From: Isochrysis galbana
Taxonomy: Eukaryota > Haptophyta > Isochrysidales > Isochrysidaceae
DNA: 64,000 nt
Direction: 5' to 3'
NCBI GenBank assembly: GCA_018136815.1
Contig: CM030941.1
Span: 2,146,039-2,210,038, forward strand
Shown here: positions 1 to 13,403 of the stretch, in pieces
Position numbering within the stretch: position 1 is the first letter of the stretch
Layout of the letters: every line of letters begins with the position of its first letter
Notes under the pieces: generated by a model
What the model was told of the DNA's origin: nothing
Database searches by the model: none
Seen by the model: only the letters and a program-made list of their open reading frames with translations
Position numbers and translations under genes: made by a program

Positions 1-1450
1 ACCTCTTCGTATCTCTCCCTGAGGCACATCGCACTCCTTTCGTCTTATTCGGTAGGTCTCTTGGAATCCTGCGCGGCAGGATTGCCCCTCGTTTCCGTTA
101 TGGTGCGATTCCCCTTCCAGACGGGATCGCCGACAGATCGCCTTCTGATCGTCGTCCGTCGTTGTCTGGCCGGAGTGTTTGGGTTTGATTTCAGTCGAGT
201 TATGTGAGAAAGTCGTGGGGCGAGAGTCGGGGTGTTTTCCTGGGTGTCTCTGTCCGTCGTCCTGTCGTCAGTCGTCATCCGTCGTCGCTCTCGCTCTCGT
301 CGCTCTCGCTCTCGTAACACTCATACCCTACAGCCTCGCCTCGCCTCGCCAGCCCCTGCCATCACAGCCCTCCTCTCACTCGCCCTCGCCTCTCGCCGCT
401 CGTTCCATGTCGTTCTCGCCGCCGTCCTCGCCCTCGCTCAAGCCCGCCTGCCCGCCTTCCTCTGCTGACGGGCTTCAGCCCGTCATCGTCTCCGAAGCCG
501 TCTCCTCAGCCGCGCCTGCCGCCGGCTTGCCACCTTCCTCATTGCCCTCAGGCCCTAAGGGCCATCCCAATTCGTCATCCTAGTTGTTAAACACAGGAAC
601 AGTGTGTTTCTACGGAAGTCAAAAACAGTGTTTATTCACCGTGTTTCTAGGAGACCCCTATGTCCGGAACGGAGGGCTGCGCGCGCGCGGTGAGTGAGCG
701 TGCGAGCGAGGCCATAGCCATAGCATATTAATCAATTCCGCCGCCTGATTGCCTGGCCTCCCACCTACCACTTCCACCTACCACCTAGCACCGCCTAGTT
801 GGATGCAAGACAATCAATCATCAATCACAATCATGCTCATGCTTGACAGTTACAATTACAATTACACTCCCACAGGAACTACCGGTAGCTGTGAGCTGTG
901 AGCCTACGGGAGATGGGGATATAAATATACATGTATATACTATATAACTATATATATATGACCCGCTGTTTTCGGTACTGTGTTTCACCGTGTTTCCAAA
1001 AAAGCCAAAAACAGCTATTTTTGGTGTGTTTCTAGACCTAACCCACCGTGTTTCGCATCTAGGATGACAATGAGCCATGAAAAAAACCATGTCCATATAA
1101 TATTCTTACAGCACATGCGGTCGTGGACTCACTACTCACTACTTTAAAAACAAAGGAAACTTTGTACACCCCACTCCCACTACCCCGCCGGCCCGTCGGC
1201 CCGTCCCCCCCCGCGGCTCCCCCCGTACACTACTACACTACTACACTCTACCTCTACACTACTAGCTAATAGGCCGGTCACTCACTATGGTGGTGCGGAG
1301 GGCACCAGCTGCAATGGGTAAATGAAGGGCTAAATAAGCTCACTATGGGTGAGGTAAGTATTCGATGACACGGGTGACGGGTGCTGCAGATGCCGCCCAC
1401 ACCCACAGACTTGTTTTTTATTTTGTTCCTTGTACTTTAGAGCACAGCGT
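1..1450. other. Leading non-coding stretch with short degenerate repeats
   Basis: No convincing gene. Open frames around 180-580 are C/T-rich low complexity (Ser/Pro/Leu/Ala). Between about 600 and 1060 a short motif ending in GTGTTTC recurs (near 605, 638, 985, 1025 and 1046), like a degenerate dispersed repeat. At about 1180-1265 there is a C-rich stretch followed by short CACTACTA-type tandem repeats. I see no RNA gene here. Confidence 0.5.
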
Positions 1451-1493
1451 ATGTACCAACGTCTGCCGCTCCTCCGCCTCTGCCTTCCCCCGG

Positions 1494-1592
1494 CTCTCTC
1501 GCCTTCCCCGGCTCTCTCGCCTTCCCCAGATCTCTCGCCTTCCCCGGCTCTCTCGCCTTGCCCGGTTCTCTCGCCTTCCCCGGCTCTCTCGC
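1494..1592 (+). repeat. 18-bp tandem repeat upstream of the coiled-coil gene
   Basis: About five copies of an 18-base unit, TCTCGCCTTCCCCGGCTC with small variations. The unit length is a multiple of three and the frame stays open into the downstream gene (as Ser-Pro-Ser-Pro-Ala-Leu repeats). It could therefore be translated if the start were the upstream ATG at 1451, or it could be a 5' leader minisatellite. Confidence 0.7.
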
Positions 1593-1633
1593 CTCTCCAC
1601 TCGCGGTCGGGGTGGGGCCACTGCTGCGGCGCG

Positions 1634-2500
1634 ATGTCTTCAGCCGCCGACTTCGTTGACCAGTGCGAGTCTACCACGATGGACGACGAGACTGTATGCT
1701 CCTTCTGCGGCATGTCGCACATGATGTACTCAGAGATGCGCAAGAAGGAGCGGCGTATTGCAGCACTCGAGAAGGAGCTGGCGCGACTGGGGAGCGACGG
1801 GGACATCAGTGCGAAGGATGACGCACGCGCTGCCGCCGCCGCGCACTACGCGCAGCTGCAGCAGATGCAGGAGTCGTGCGCCATCCGGCTGAGCGGGTTG
1901 GCTGAGGTGGAACGGCGATTGGCTGAGGCTGAGGCCGAGCTCAAGAAGGCGCGCGCGGAGGCCGAGGCGGCCAGCAAGGCCGAGGCAGAGATGCGGGGTA
2001 CGGCGGAAGTGGTTCAGCGGATGCGCGACCAGGAGCGCGAGGAACGGGTGAAGGAGCGTGAGACGGAAAGGGACAAGGCACGCAAGCTGGATGATGAGGT
2101 GCGCCAGCTGAGGGACAAGCTGGCGGACGCTGAGGCAGAGCTCGCGGGACTGCGGCCGCGCTGTGCCGCTCTCGAGTCAGAAAGCGCCGATCGCGACAAG
2201 ACGGCCATGCGCGCGCGCCGCCAACAGCGTGCGACAATTGAGCTGCTTCGCGGAGCGCTTCCCATGATGCGCTCCGCGCTGTCGGCGGTCCGTGAGGAGG
2301 TTGCAGCTCAGATCTCGAGCAGCCAGGAGGCGTTCCTGGCCACCGCGCGGAGCATGGGCGCCACTGCTACGGCAGCATTGAAGGCGCGCGATGAGGCGGA
2401 GCAGGCGATCTCGCGTGAGCGGGCCGCGGCGACGCATGCCATGGCCAGGACAGAGGAGGCACACGCGAACGAGGCAGCCTCTTTAGCAGCGGCGCTGGCC
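1634..2500 (+). CDS. Coiled-coil protein, 3' end lost in gap
   Basis: Family not recognised. From the ATG at 1634 the visible 289 residues begin with an acidic segment holding a CSFCGMSH motif (possibly a small metal-binding turn, residues about 22-29). A long charged, Ala/Glu/Arg-rich coiled coil follows from about residue 35 to the gap, with Arg-Glu-rich heptads in the middle. Codon use is strongly GC-rich like the other genes. An alternative in-frame ATG at 1451 would add 61 residues, mostly the 18-bp tandem repeat translated; I prefer 1634 because the upstream part is low complexity. The gene converges on the lipin gene across the 100-N gap, so the 3' ends of both genes are missing. It could be a cytoskeletal or centrosomal structural protein, but nothing in it proves that. 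Confidence 0.65.
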
Positions 2501-2600
2501 NNNNNNNNNNNNNNNNNNNNNNNNNNNNNNNNNNNNNNNNNNNNNNNNNNNNNNNNNNNNNNNNNNNNNNNNNNNNNNNNNNNNNNNNNNNNNNNNNNNN
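2501..2600. other. Scaffold gap (100 N)
   Basis: Exactly 100 N, so probably a fixed-size placeholder. The left side is the coiled-coil gene (+), the right side the lipin gene (-). At least several hundred bases must be missing to hold the lipin catalytic domain. Confidence 0.95.
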
Positions 2601-5600
2601 ATAGATGTTGCACAAGAGCATTTGTGTGCCTTGCCACGCAGAATTCACGCAAAAGCAGATCGTGTTGGCGCCAGGTCGTAGGTGCAGGGCGTGCAGCTGC
2701 TCGGAGGAAGGCGTCATCGTCTTGCGCAACGGTCGCCTCCTTCGGATTCCTCCGGAGGAGTCCAAGTCGGATGAGAGGAAGCCGTCAGCTGATTCGCCAC
2801 CCGCTAAACTTGTCGGGGTCAGCCGACCGTCCGGAGGAGTGGAGTCGGCCGCGACGGACGCACCTCTGCCAACCAATGCGCGCATTGAACTAAACCTATC
2901 GGCGGGCAAACCGTCCCGCGTGAGCGCCGGGATATCCGCATCATCGATGTCCTCGATGTTGATGGCCACGGACCCCTCCACGGGCGCTTCTTTACCCTTG
3001 CCCCCCTCGTAGTGTACAAGGCCTTGTCCAGAGGAGCAAATGTGGTCGCCCTCGCGTGCCCCATGCACATCAGGCTCTCTTGCCGCAGTGTCGGCACTGG
3101 CAGCCGGTCGCGACTCGGCCTGCGCGCCGGCGCCTTCAAGCTTTGCCGTCGCCGTTGATCGGCCCCACGAGAACCAGTACCGGCGGCGCGATCCCTCTGC
3201 AACGTCAGTCTGGCGCCCCGCCTCGCGCCCGCTCTTGCCGCTCAAACGGCGGGCTCGTAGACGGTCGCTGCCATCTGCAGACGGTGTTCCTGATGCTGCC
3301 GCCGCCGCCGAGAGAACCGGGGACGTACCGCGCAAGAGCAACGAGCTCAAGCTGGGCAGGCTGTCGGCCTCAATGGAGACACCAAAGGCAAGATGCGCCA
3401 TGAGCAAAGGTGCCACAGACGTATAGGTGAAGATGTAGCTCTGACCAATGCAGACTCGCAGGTCCGGGTGGTAAAGAAGCAAGGGCTCAGCCTCAAAGCG
3501 CTCGCGGCTCACGCAGTGTGCCACAAAGACTTCCAACTCGTCGGCGCTTGCACGCAATGGGGGCCACGATGAGCTTGCCGCGCCGCCGCACAAGGAGAGG
3601 CTAACAAGGTGTTTTGAGGTAGCTGGTGCACCATCGGCGCTCAGAACCGCCGCTAGCGGCAACCCAAGCCCCACACCGTCCGCTTGTGCTGCAGCGGCCA
3701 GGAGGCCTGAACCGCCAAGCATAGCTGCCGGCAGCGCACCGGGGCGAGCTGGCTCGCCATGGCCTACGTTAGTAGAAACGGCAGGAGCATTCTCAGAGTC
3801 GGCGAGCGCACCCGGCTCAGGCGTTGTGCTGCTACCCGCAGCGAGCAACGCTTGCACAGAGGCGTCCTGATTACCCTCCGTGGCGCAGACGATCCTGGCC
3901 TCGGTAGCAGGGTGTAGTGGTTTCTCAACATCCACAGCAGCGTCTTGGGGTGGCGGACAGGCGCCTACTCGTGGTGTCGATGGTGCTAGCACAGCGAGCA
4001 CGGCCACCCTTGTCGACACCGCGCCAGATGAGAGCGCACGGATACGAAAGTGTACTAGCTCCGTGATGTCTTCGTGGATGGGGCTAGCACCTGTTCCCCA
4101 GGCCATCTGTGGTGCAGCTGCCCCGTCGGGCGCAGCTCGCCTCGGCACAAGAGGCGCAGCATCTGGGACATGGTGCAAGGCATGTGTGGGCAAGGCCGAG
4201 TCCAGGACGCGTTGACCATTGATGGTTTTAGCCTGTTGCGCCATGCTCGAATGAAGTACACGTGCGCCCGTTGCAGGCGTGTAGGCCTCCCCAGGCTGAT
4301 CTTGCACCGATGCAGTCTCACGCGCAAGCGTATGCAGTGGCACAGGCGACGTTGGAGATCGGGTCGGTAGTGGCGGTATTCCGCTTTTGTTGACCCCGCT
4401 GCGCGTGGACGCATGAGCGGTGGCATTGTTCTCCTCGTCGTCACACAAGCCGAGGGCTCGCGCTTCCTCTTCCGCACTCGCCGTTGGATACGTGCAGGGT
4501 CGCCCATTGGACAGTGGCACGTCCCCAAGGCTGCGGGCTTTCCCTTTGACTCCAGGCCTGAGGTGGCGCTGAGGGTCGGTTTGCCAGTTGGGGAGCGGTA
4601 ACGCCCGCACATCTTCGGGCCTATGCCTCTCCTCTCCTCGCTTGTTGAACGCTTTCCGTAGCTCAGCCACGGCATCTTCATCAGCAGCGTCTGCCTCCTC
4701 CGCCTCTGCCCATAATGTGCGCCCGTCCTCTCCTTCGGTCTCCTCGACCTCCGCCTCGTATGCGGCCTCCTCCGCATCTGCCCACTGGGTGGACGAGGCC
4801 TGCGAGACGCTCTTGTTGAGGCTCGACAAGCTGAGGAAGCTACCGCTCTTCGCGCCAGGCGCAGATCGTGAGCAGGTGTTGGAGCCGCCACAATTGAGTT
4901 CAGCTCCAAGTACATCCTCTGCTCCGCGAGCACCAATGTCTGCTTGCTCATCAACGTCACCCGCCCCCCCCCCTTGGCATCCGAGGCATCAAGTGTGGCA
5001 TCCGAGGGAGATGTGCCCCTGATCGCGACGTTCGAGGGCTCGGCAACGTCTGAGTCGATGGTGGTGCTGCTCGCCCCACCCGAATTGGAGAAGAGCCTCC
5101 GGAAGAGGCTCCGTGACTTGAACGTCCCCGCCTGAATGGACATCTCCTCTGCTCCACTGGGCACCCCAGGATCGCTCACAAGCAAGCGCATGGCAGGAGG
5201 AGGGGGGATGGGGTCCGGCGAGCTGAGACGGTGCCCGCCCGCATTGCGGAGCTTGCCCACATCTCGTCGGGAGCCGAGAGGAGATGCCGACAATGAGTTC
5301 ACACTTTCGCCCGGCTTCTTGGCGCGCGCGGCGCTGTCGCGCTCATCTGCATCCACATCGAGCTTCCCACCTGCTATGTCAGGGACACGTGGCGGCGCAG
5401 GCGACACGTTCGAGACACGAGGAGAGGCGGTGACCGAGCCGCCCAACGAGTCGGCCTCGTCAGCACCGTCACCTAGGTGATCGAGATAGGAGCTCTCGTC
5501 GATGAAGTACGCCTCACCAGAATAACCCAGGCGCATTGTAACGTCAACCGGCTCATCGTTCACGACAATCGTCACGATCTTCTCATGCGCCTTCATCACC

Positions 5601-5833
5601 TGGAATTTGCCAAATCGGATCTGGAATGGAGAGGACTTGAGCGATCCGTCCTTTTGAGGCACGACAATGATGTCGATGGCGCCGGAGAGCGTTGACTGGT
5701 TGATGGAAAGCATCTCAGCCATTGAGTCTCCGATGAGCGTAGGAAAGCCGACAATTGTCTCTGCGATCCGCTTTCCCACGCTGCGCTTCTGCGGGCCCGA
5801 GGCGCTGAGTAGCGGCGAGCCCACATCGCTCAT
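2601..5833 (-). CDS. Lipin / phosphatidate phosphatase, catalytic part missing, one apparent frameshift
   Basis: Lipins dephosphorylate phosphatidate to diacylglycerol at ER and nuclear membranes for lipid synthesis. From the ATG at 5833 the N-terminal lipin domain is clear at residues ~45-115 (GAIDIIVV, SPFQIRFGKFQV, LGYSGEAYFID). A disordered Ser/Pro/acidic middle follows. Then come the typical lipin blocks LVSLSLCGG (~3600), LYHPDLRVCIGQSYIF with a hydrophobic continuation (~3380-3480), YWFSWGR (~3165), and the pre-catalytic block SSEQLHALHLRPGANTICF ending in NIY exactly at the gap. In the family that block leads straight into the LNS2 domain with the DxDxT active site, so the catalytic domain lies in the gap. 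The reading frame changes at a G10 run (4964-4973 on the + strand); one extra G would join the two open frames without a stop. No intron signals are needed, so a sequencing or assembly error is likelier than an intron. Divergent from the katanin gene. Confidence 0.88.
4964..4973 (-). other. Homopolymer at the lipin frame change
   Basis: Ten C on the + strand (ten G in the coding strand). Upstream the lipin frame is open to here. Downstream the lipin middle and pre-LNS2 blocks are in another frame, which is open directly from this point. A run length of 11 would make one continuous frame. Confidence 0.7.
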
Positions 5834-6945
5834 CGGGAGCACACGGAGGGGTGTGAGAAGGGGGAGAGGAGAGAGAGGTGCGAGCGCGCGCGCTCCGCTG
5901 CTCTCGCCCCTCTGGCTGCAGCTCTGGACAAGAGGGAAAAGAGAGTGAGAGTGGGGGGGAGAGAGAGATGAAAGGAAGGAGACGAGAGAGAGAGAGAGAG
6001 GAGACCGAGAGACCCCCAGACTACCTACTCCCCAAGAAGAGAGGAGAAGCAGGCGAAGAGACAGGAGATACCACGAGGGAGGAGGCGAAGGTAGGAGATA
6101 GATAGAGCATGAAGAGAGAGAAAAATGAGGTCTGGAAAAACGGGGAGATATTCGTTCTCGTCTCCACTGCCTTTTTCCATTTCCTCTCAAACTTTCTACC
6201 AAAACTCTCCTCTTCCTTCCTCTGTCAGGGGACGAAAAGAGGTCCAGCAGAGAGATCTAGGGGAGCGCGCGCGCAAGAGAGACAGTGGAGAGGGAAAGAA
6301 CTGGAGTAAGAAGAGTGAGAGACGGAGAGAGGGGGGAAAGGAGAGAAGGAGAGGTGAAAGAGAGAAGAGAGTAGAGAGAGAGTGGAGAGGGAAGAGAGAG
6401 AGGGCGAGAGAGGGGCAGAGGGACACAGAGAGAAAGTGATATGTAGAGAGTGATTTGTGAAGAGTGAGGCGGAGGACCGGAGGGAGTGTTGGAGGGGGGA
6501 GACTCTCTCTCTCTCTCTCTCTCTCTCTAGTCGACAGCGGGCGCAGCGTGAACGAAGGAAAAGGAGCCAGCAGGCCCCGTTGGGGGTCGAGAGTGAGTGC
6601 CCCCCACTTGGTATCATCAGAGCTGAAGGCTACTTTTTAGACATTCCTCCTGGCTTGTACTTCTAACTCCTAAGCTCCTATGGCTGCAGAGCTCTACAGA
6701 TATTTTTAGATGAGTGTATGAGATGTGAGACCCCCCCCAATAACGCCTTCGCAGGCCGCTGCCCGCTCTCCCCTTCTTCCCCTGCCCACGTCTAACCTCT
6801 TCTCTCCCTCCCTTCCCTGCCTCTCCTCTTCGCTTTCTACCCTCTCTGTCGGCCTCTCTCTCTCTCCACTCTCCTCGTTGATCCCGTCCCAGCTGTCACC
6901 GCAGTCCAGCCAGTCGGCCGCGGCCGCAAGGCAGAGGGTAGCGCG
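5834..6945. promoter_or_regulatory. Divergent intergenic region with mirrored CT-rich leaders
   Basis: About 1.1 kb between the lipin start (-) and the katanin start (+). The + strand is GA-rich from about 5860 to 6460 and CT-rich from about 6500 to 6890, including a (CT)n run at 6504-6528. Read in each gene's own direction, both have a pyrimidine-rich 5' leader. It presumably carries both promoters; I see no clear TATA box. Confidence 0.5.
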
Positions 6946-9517
<2,572 letters not shown>

Positions 9518-10880
9518 ACTCACAACAATCCAGCTGCAAAAAAGCTTGCTCGTCAAATGTACGTGCATGCCCGTGGGCTTGGAGCGAACATTCATGCTTC
9601 GGGATTAGGCTGATGGCACGAGGGAGACAGGGGTAAGAAGGGGGCCTGCGCACTAGCCTTGGTGCCTTGGTCGTAGAGTTGAGTTCATGCAAACGCAACA
9701 ACGAGCGACGGCACACCTGAAAATGGAGACCGAGGCTGCTTCAATTGTGGAATCAATCAATCCCTCTCCTCATCTCCCTCTTGGTGGACTCAGTACTTGA
9801 GTTTGAGGTCGTTGTCCCACAACTATATAAGCTATATGTGAGCACATTATCATGAAAGGGACGAGGTGACGCGTTCTATGTTCTAGCGTACGCTCAGGGT
9901 TGTCAATGGAGAGATTTCAACTTCAGGCTTTATCATCAGCGGATGGCTATTCACGGAGCGATTGTAATTGTAATTATTCAATAAAGAACCTTAGAACAGC
10001 TACAGATACAGATAACCAGTAACCAGAGAAAAAGGATTGATTGGGGGGGAAAGGGATGGCGTGGAGCGAGGGGAAACAAGGGCGATGTCGTCGGAGAGGT
10101 AGAATAAACCTAGACCTAGTAAGTGCTAGCCCAGAATCTTCAGATTTTTTAGAACAGCTACAAATAGCCAAGTATCCACTAACTCTAAGCTCTAAGTAGT
10201 TAGTAAAGTGGCTTATCGGGCACATGTTGTGTGTGGGTAGTGGGTAGAGGGGAAGCACGACGAACTCGCGCATGTCATGGGCCCGCATTTTATTGCTAGG
10301 GCTAGGAAGTAGTGCACGGGGGGAGTCGCCGCAAGGCAGGTTGGTGTGGGGTAAGGAAGGAGTGAAGGCGTGGTAGTGGTAGGCCACAGCATAGCAGCAT
10401 AGTGCAAGCCTTCGCCCTTAACAACCTATCGGTCACTTGCTGCTATCTGTCACTGTGGCGATGATGACAGCTCCGACTCTGGTGCGATGATCGCGCGCTC
10501 AAGAAATGGAAATCGCGTTGCGCCGGAAAGAGCAAGCCGAGAATGATCGGGCACGGCGGGCGAGGACGCGTCGGGCTCGGCTGGCTGCGCGTGAGGAGCG
10601 ACGCGGCAGCCGCGAGCCAAGGATCGGAGAAGCCCCGGCGCTCCGCACGCTCTTAGTGCTAGTGCCCCTGCGCGTTAGCTTTCGTGGTTGTGTGCGGCAG
10701 CTGCAGCGCAGCGGGAACGAATAGCGTATAGCTAGCTAGCTAGCTAGTTAGCATGGCGGCGGTCGTAAGTTGGTTGTAGGTGGTTGTGTGGGTGGGCCTG
10801 GGCCTAGGCGCCTAGGCTTGCTGTATTTGATTGAAGTCTTGCAGTTGGTGCTTTCTAATACGTACACGTATACGTACAAC
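9518..10880. other. 3' flank of katanin and non-coding sequence
   Basis: No gene recognised. It contains katanin 3' sequence, an AT-richer stretch around 9800-10000, and a retrotransposon 3'-end fragment (listed separately). The short Arg/Ala-rich frame at 10506-10724 has no support. A GCTAGCTAGCTAGCTAG microsatellite lies near 10733. Confidence 0.4.
10020..10160 (+). mobile_element. Non-LTR retrotransposon 3'-end fragment
   Basis: Ends in TAGCCCAGAATCTTCAGATTTTTTAG-type sequence near 10130-10152. The preceding ~100 bases (GATGGCGTGGAGCGAGGGGA and following) resemble the sequence at 21800-21960, which ends in the same signature. Short 5'-truncated copy. Confidence 0.5.
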
Positions 10881-11010
10881 TAAGTTTATACTTGGTTGAC
10901 CCATGGGGAGGCACGAGCCCCCCCCTCTCTCCACTCCTCCCCTGCCATGAGGGAGGAACCACCCATCCTCCTGGCACGCCTGATGGCTTGCCAAGAGGCC
11001 ACTAAGGCTG
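10881..11010 (+). mobile_element. Retroelement GC-rich module, partial copy 1
   Basis: Starts with CTAAGTTTATACTTGG, then a start-codon context and a C-rich block. It is almost identical to the first ~125 bases of the copy beginning at 11158. It ends where the palindrome cluster begins. Confidence 0.6.
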
Positions 11011-11019
11011 TGAATAATA

Positions 11020-11130
11020 GTAGCTTGGTACTATATTACCAAGGCTACCAACCCCGCACTGGAGCTACTACTATGTAACATAGTAGTAGCACTCGAGCAC
11101 TACTACTATGTAACATAGTAGCAGTTTTGG
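11020..11130. repeat. Cluster of perfect and near-perfect palindromes
   Basis: At 11070-11094 CTACTACTATG and CATAGTAGTAG form an 11-bp stem around TAA. A second copy with one change follows about 32 bases later. An imperfect hairpin (TTGGTA/TACCAA) precedes them near 11030-11055. The cluster sits between two direct copies of the same retroelement module. Confidence 0.7.
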
Positions 11131-11157
11131 CCTACTACCAGTACTAAGGGTAGTAGC

Positions 11158-11640
11158 AACTAAGTTTATACTTGGTTGACCCATGGGGGGGGCACGAGCC
11201 CCCCCCTCTCTCCACTCCTCCCCTGCCATGGGGGAGGAACCACTCATCCTCCTGGCACGCCTGATGGCTTGCCAGGAGGCCACTGCCCTACTGACCCACT
11301 CCCTTCCCCACAGGCTCGCCCCTCGCCCCATTCGCCCATCCTGGCCCCTCGTGACCAGCCCATCGCTCCAACCCCCCCTCCCCCCCTGGTCGACAGGCAG
11401 ACAGGTGCAGATTGGGGGCCCCAGAGGCCCAGGAGCGCCAGCGAGGGAGAGGCAGGGGAGGCCAGGGCCCAGTCCCAGCCTCCTCTGCCCCCAGAGCTGG
11501 CCTCCAGGAGCCTCCAGGGGTCGCCAGGGGCAGCTGCAGGCCTGCCGCAGGCGCGCCATCGCGCGTGCCGCAGGAGAGGGGAGAGAGAGCGCGGAGAAGG
11601 GGGGGTTGCTATGCGCACGCGCCGCGTCCTTGTATGTTGT
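11158..11640 (+). mobile_element. Retroelement GC-rich module, copy 2
   Basis: CTAAGTTTATACTTGG hairpin, ATG context, C-rich block, then a purine-rich stretch (GCGAGGGAGAGGCAGGGGAG) that is shared with the copies near 22090-22560, 38985-39470, and in reverse near 15310-15850 and 57661-58025. An open frame of 220 codons begins at 11183 (start GTG/ATG context ambiguous) but is low complexity. I treat it as retroelement 5' sequence rather than a gene. Confidence 0.55.
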
Positions 11641-12449
11641 GATTAACTTTGTAGCGTGTCTCTCCTTCCGCCCCTCTCCCCCCGGTTCCCTCGCATGCAG
11701 CTCCAGCCGGGATCCCTTCCTTCCCTCCTTCCGTGAAACCCCAGCGGTTCCTTTTGTTCCCTCGGCCCGCGAGGCTCGGAGTCCCCCCGCGCTCGCCCCT
11801 TGGTTTTTCCCATCCGACGCCCGGCTCTCCCCTTTGTTCCATTAGTCTTTCCTCTGTTCCTAGAGTTTCCCCGTGTTCTTTTTCCCCGTCGTCCCGGTTT
11901 GTTTTTACCCTCTCGTTCTTGTTTCTGGCGCGCTCGCCCGGAAGCACCCCTTCGTGTCGTCTCTGGTGTGCTCCACCCCGTTCCGCTCGCTGTCATGTCT
12001 CCCGATCCCGCTCTAACACCATGTAACAGGACCTATCAAGGCGCTTCCTCACCCCCGTCGCGCCCTCCCTCTCCCTCCACACACCACACAACCCAAGCCT
12101 CACAACAGCCTCACCCAGTTCACACATTCACCAACACAACCACCTCATTCTCACCTCACTCGCCACACCCCGTGAGATATCTCTCTTATACTGGACGTTT
12201 GCGTAAGTGTAGGCGAACCGCAGAGAATCAAATTGGCATACGCACCCACGGCGTCTCCATGGGGGATGGGGGCGCGCTGGTTCGTCAGGAAAAAGACACT
12301 GTGACAACTGCTGCCAAAAATAGACCAGTCCTTAAAAGCGCGCGCCGTAGATGTTAAACGCCGATACTATGGTCACGTGTGAATATTGTTGTATAGATAA
12401 CTATGGACATTTGATCGCTCAATTCGACTGATGCCCCACAATTGACGGA

Positions 12450-12665
12450 ACGACACCTCGTTTGCTCTCGGGGGATTTCATCTCCCCCCGATAGCTGATA
12501 GCTGCTGGGGGATCCGCTTACGGCACCCCGCATGAGCAATCTCCCAATAGCTCTCGGGGGATTTTCTCGGTCCCCCGGTAGCTCTCGGTGGGGCTGTTGG
12601 CGATCGGGAGAAAATTTCCCCCCGATAGCTCCTAGGGGCCCCTGAGAGCTCATGGGGGGCGTTGG
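12450..12665. repeat. Array of short inverted repeats (AGCTCTCGGGGGAT and complement)
   Basis: Four or more blocks pairing TAGCTCTCGGGGGAT-like with ATCTCCCCCCGATAGCT-like sequences over ~210 bases, including GATAGCTCCTAGGGGCCCCTGAGAGCTC-like palindromic sequence split between 12625 and 12652. No coding potential. It may be a foldback or MITE-like element. Confidence 0.45.
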
Positions 12666-13239
12666 CTCCTGGGAGTAACATATACGTAGATGGTAGATAT
12701 GCGAATAATGGACTGGGTTTGATGTTTGAGTTTGATGTTTGTGACTTCTTGTCATTGTCGATCCCATTTTGCACTTTGCGCCCGTTCCGAGATCATAAAA
12801 TGTGGAGGGAGGTCGAATCGCGCCCGTTGCGAGATCATAAGATTTTCGTGGTGGCAGGTGGCAGGTGGTCCCCCCTGGAGGTTTTCTATTGGGCATCGCG
12901 CCACGGTCAAAGAATGCCGCCCAACCCTTACGAATAGTTAAAAAAGGCCCGTGATTGACCGCCCTCTCTATTTAGCCCTCTTTTTATCTTTCGTCGGCTG
13001 CTTCTGCTTCGGGATGGGACTCGTCCCGTCCCCCCCCCTCCCCCCGCCGCCGCGGGAGCCGTCCAGGAAATAAGGAAGGGAGTATTTTTTTCGGTACGGA
13101 ACATTGGGAAGGGACGAATTCTCGCCGCTCGGGAAAATCAGGAAAAGGGAGCGCCGGGGGGCGAAAAGGGAAGAGAGAACAAGAGTTACCAGGGAAGAGG
13201 GGAGCAGGGGACGCCAATCTATTCTCGAGGAAGAAAGAG

Positions 13240-13275
13240 GAGAGAGAGACAGGGAGGGAGGGAGAGAGAGGGAGG

Positions 13276-13312
<37 letters not shown>

Positions 13313-13335
13313 AGGGAGGGAGGCACAGAGAAAGA
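13240..13335 (+). repeat. GA/GGGA microsatellite
   Basis: (GA)n and (GGGA)n purine tract on the coding strand, about 70-160 bases upstream of the membrane-protein start at 13404. Confidence 0.85.
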
Positions 13336-13403
13336 GTGTGTGTGTGGGTGAGTGAGATTGAGAGGGAGAGAGAAAGCAGGTGAGAGCCAGCAGACGCAAC
13401 TCG

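Larger units (their letters stand above)
11641..13403. other. Non-coding: C/T- and CA-rich tracts, inverted-repeat array, purine leader
   Basis: 11640-12200 is pyrimidine- and CA-rich without a gene. 12450-12660 holds an array of GATAGCT / GGGGGAT elements in both orientations (listed separately). 13100-13400 is GA-rich and leads into the start of the next gene. The open frames here are low complexity and not supported. Confidence 0.45.

Noticed and set aside
2601-5480. Plus-strand open frames opposite the lipin gene
   Set aside because: The minus strand holds recognisable lipin blocks throughout; the plus-strand frames are shadows of GC-rich coding sequence.
11183-11845. 220-codon open frame as a protein gene
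   Set aside because: It lies in a repeated GC-rich retroelement module; the other copies do not keep the frame.
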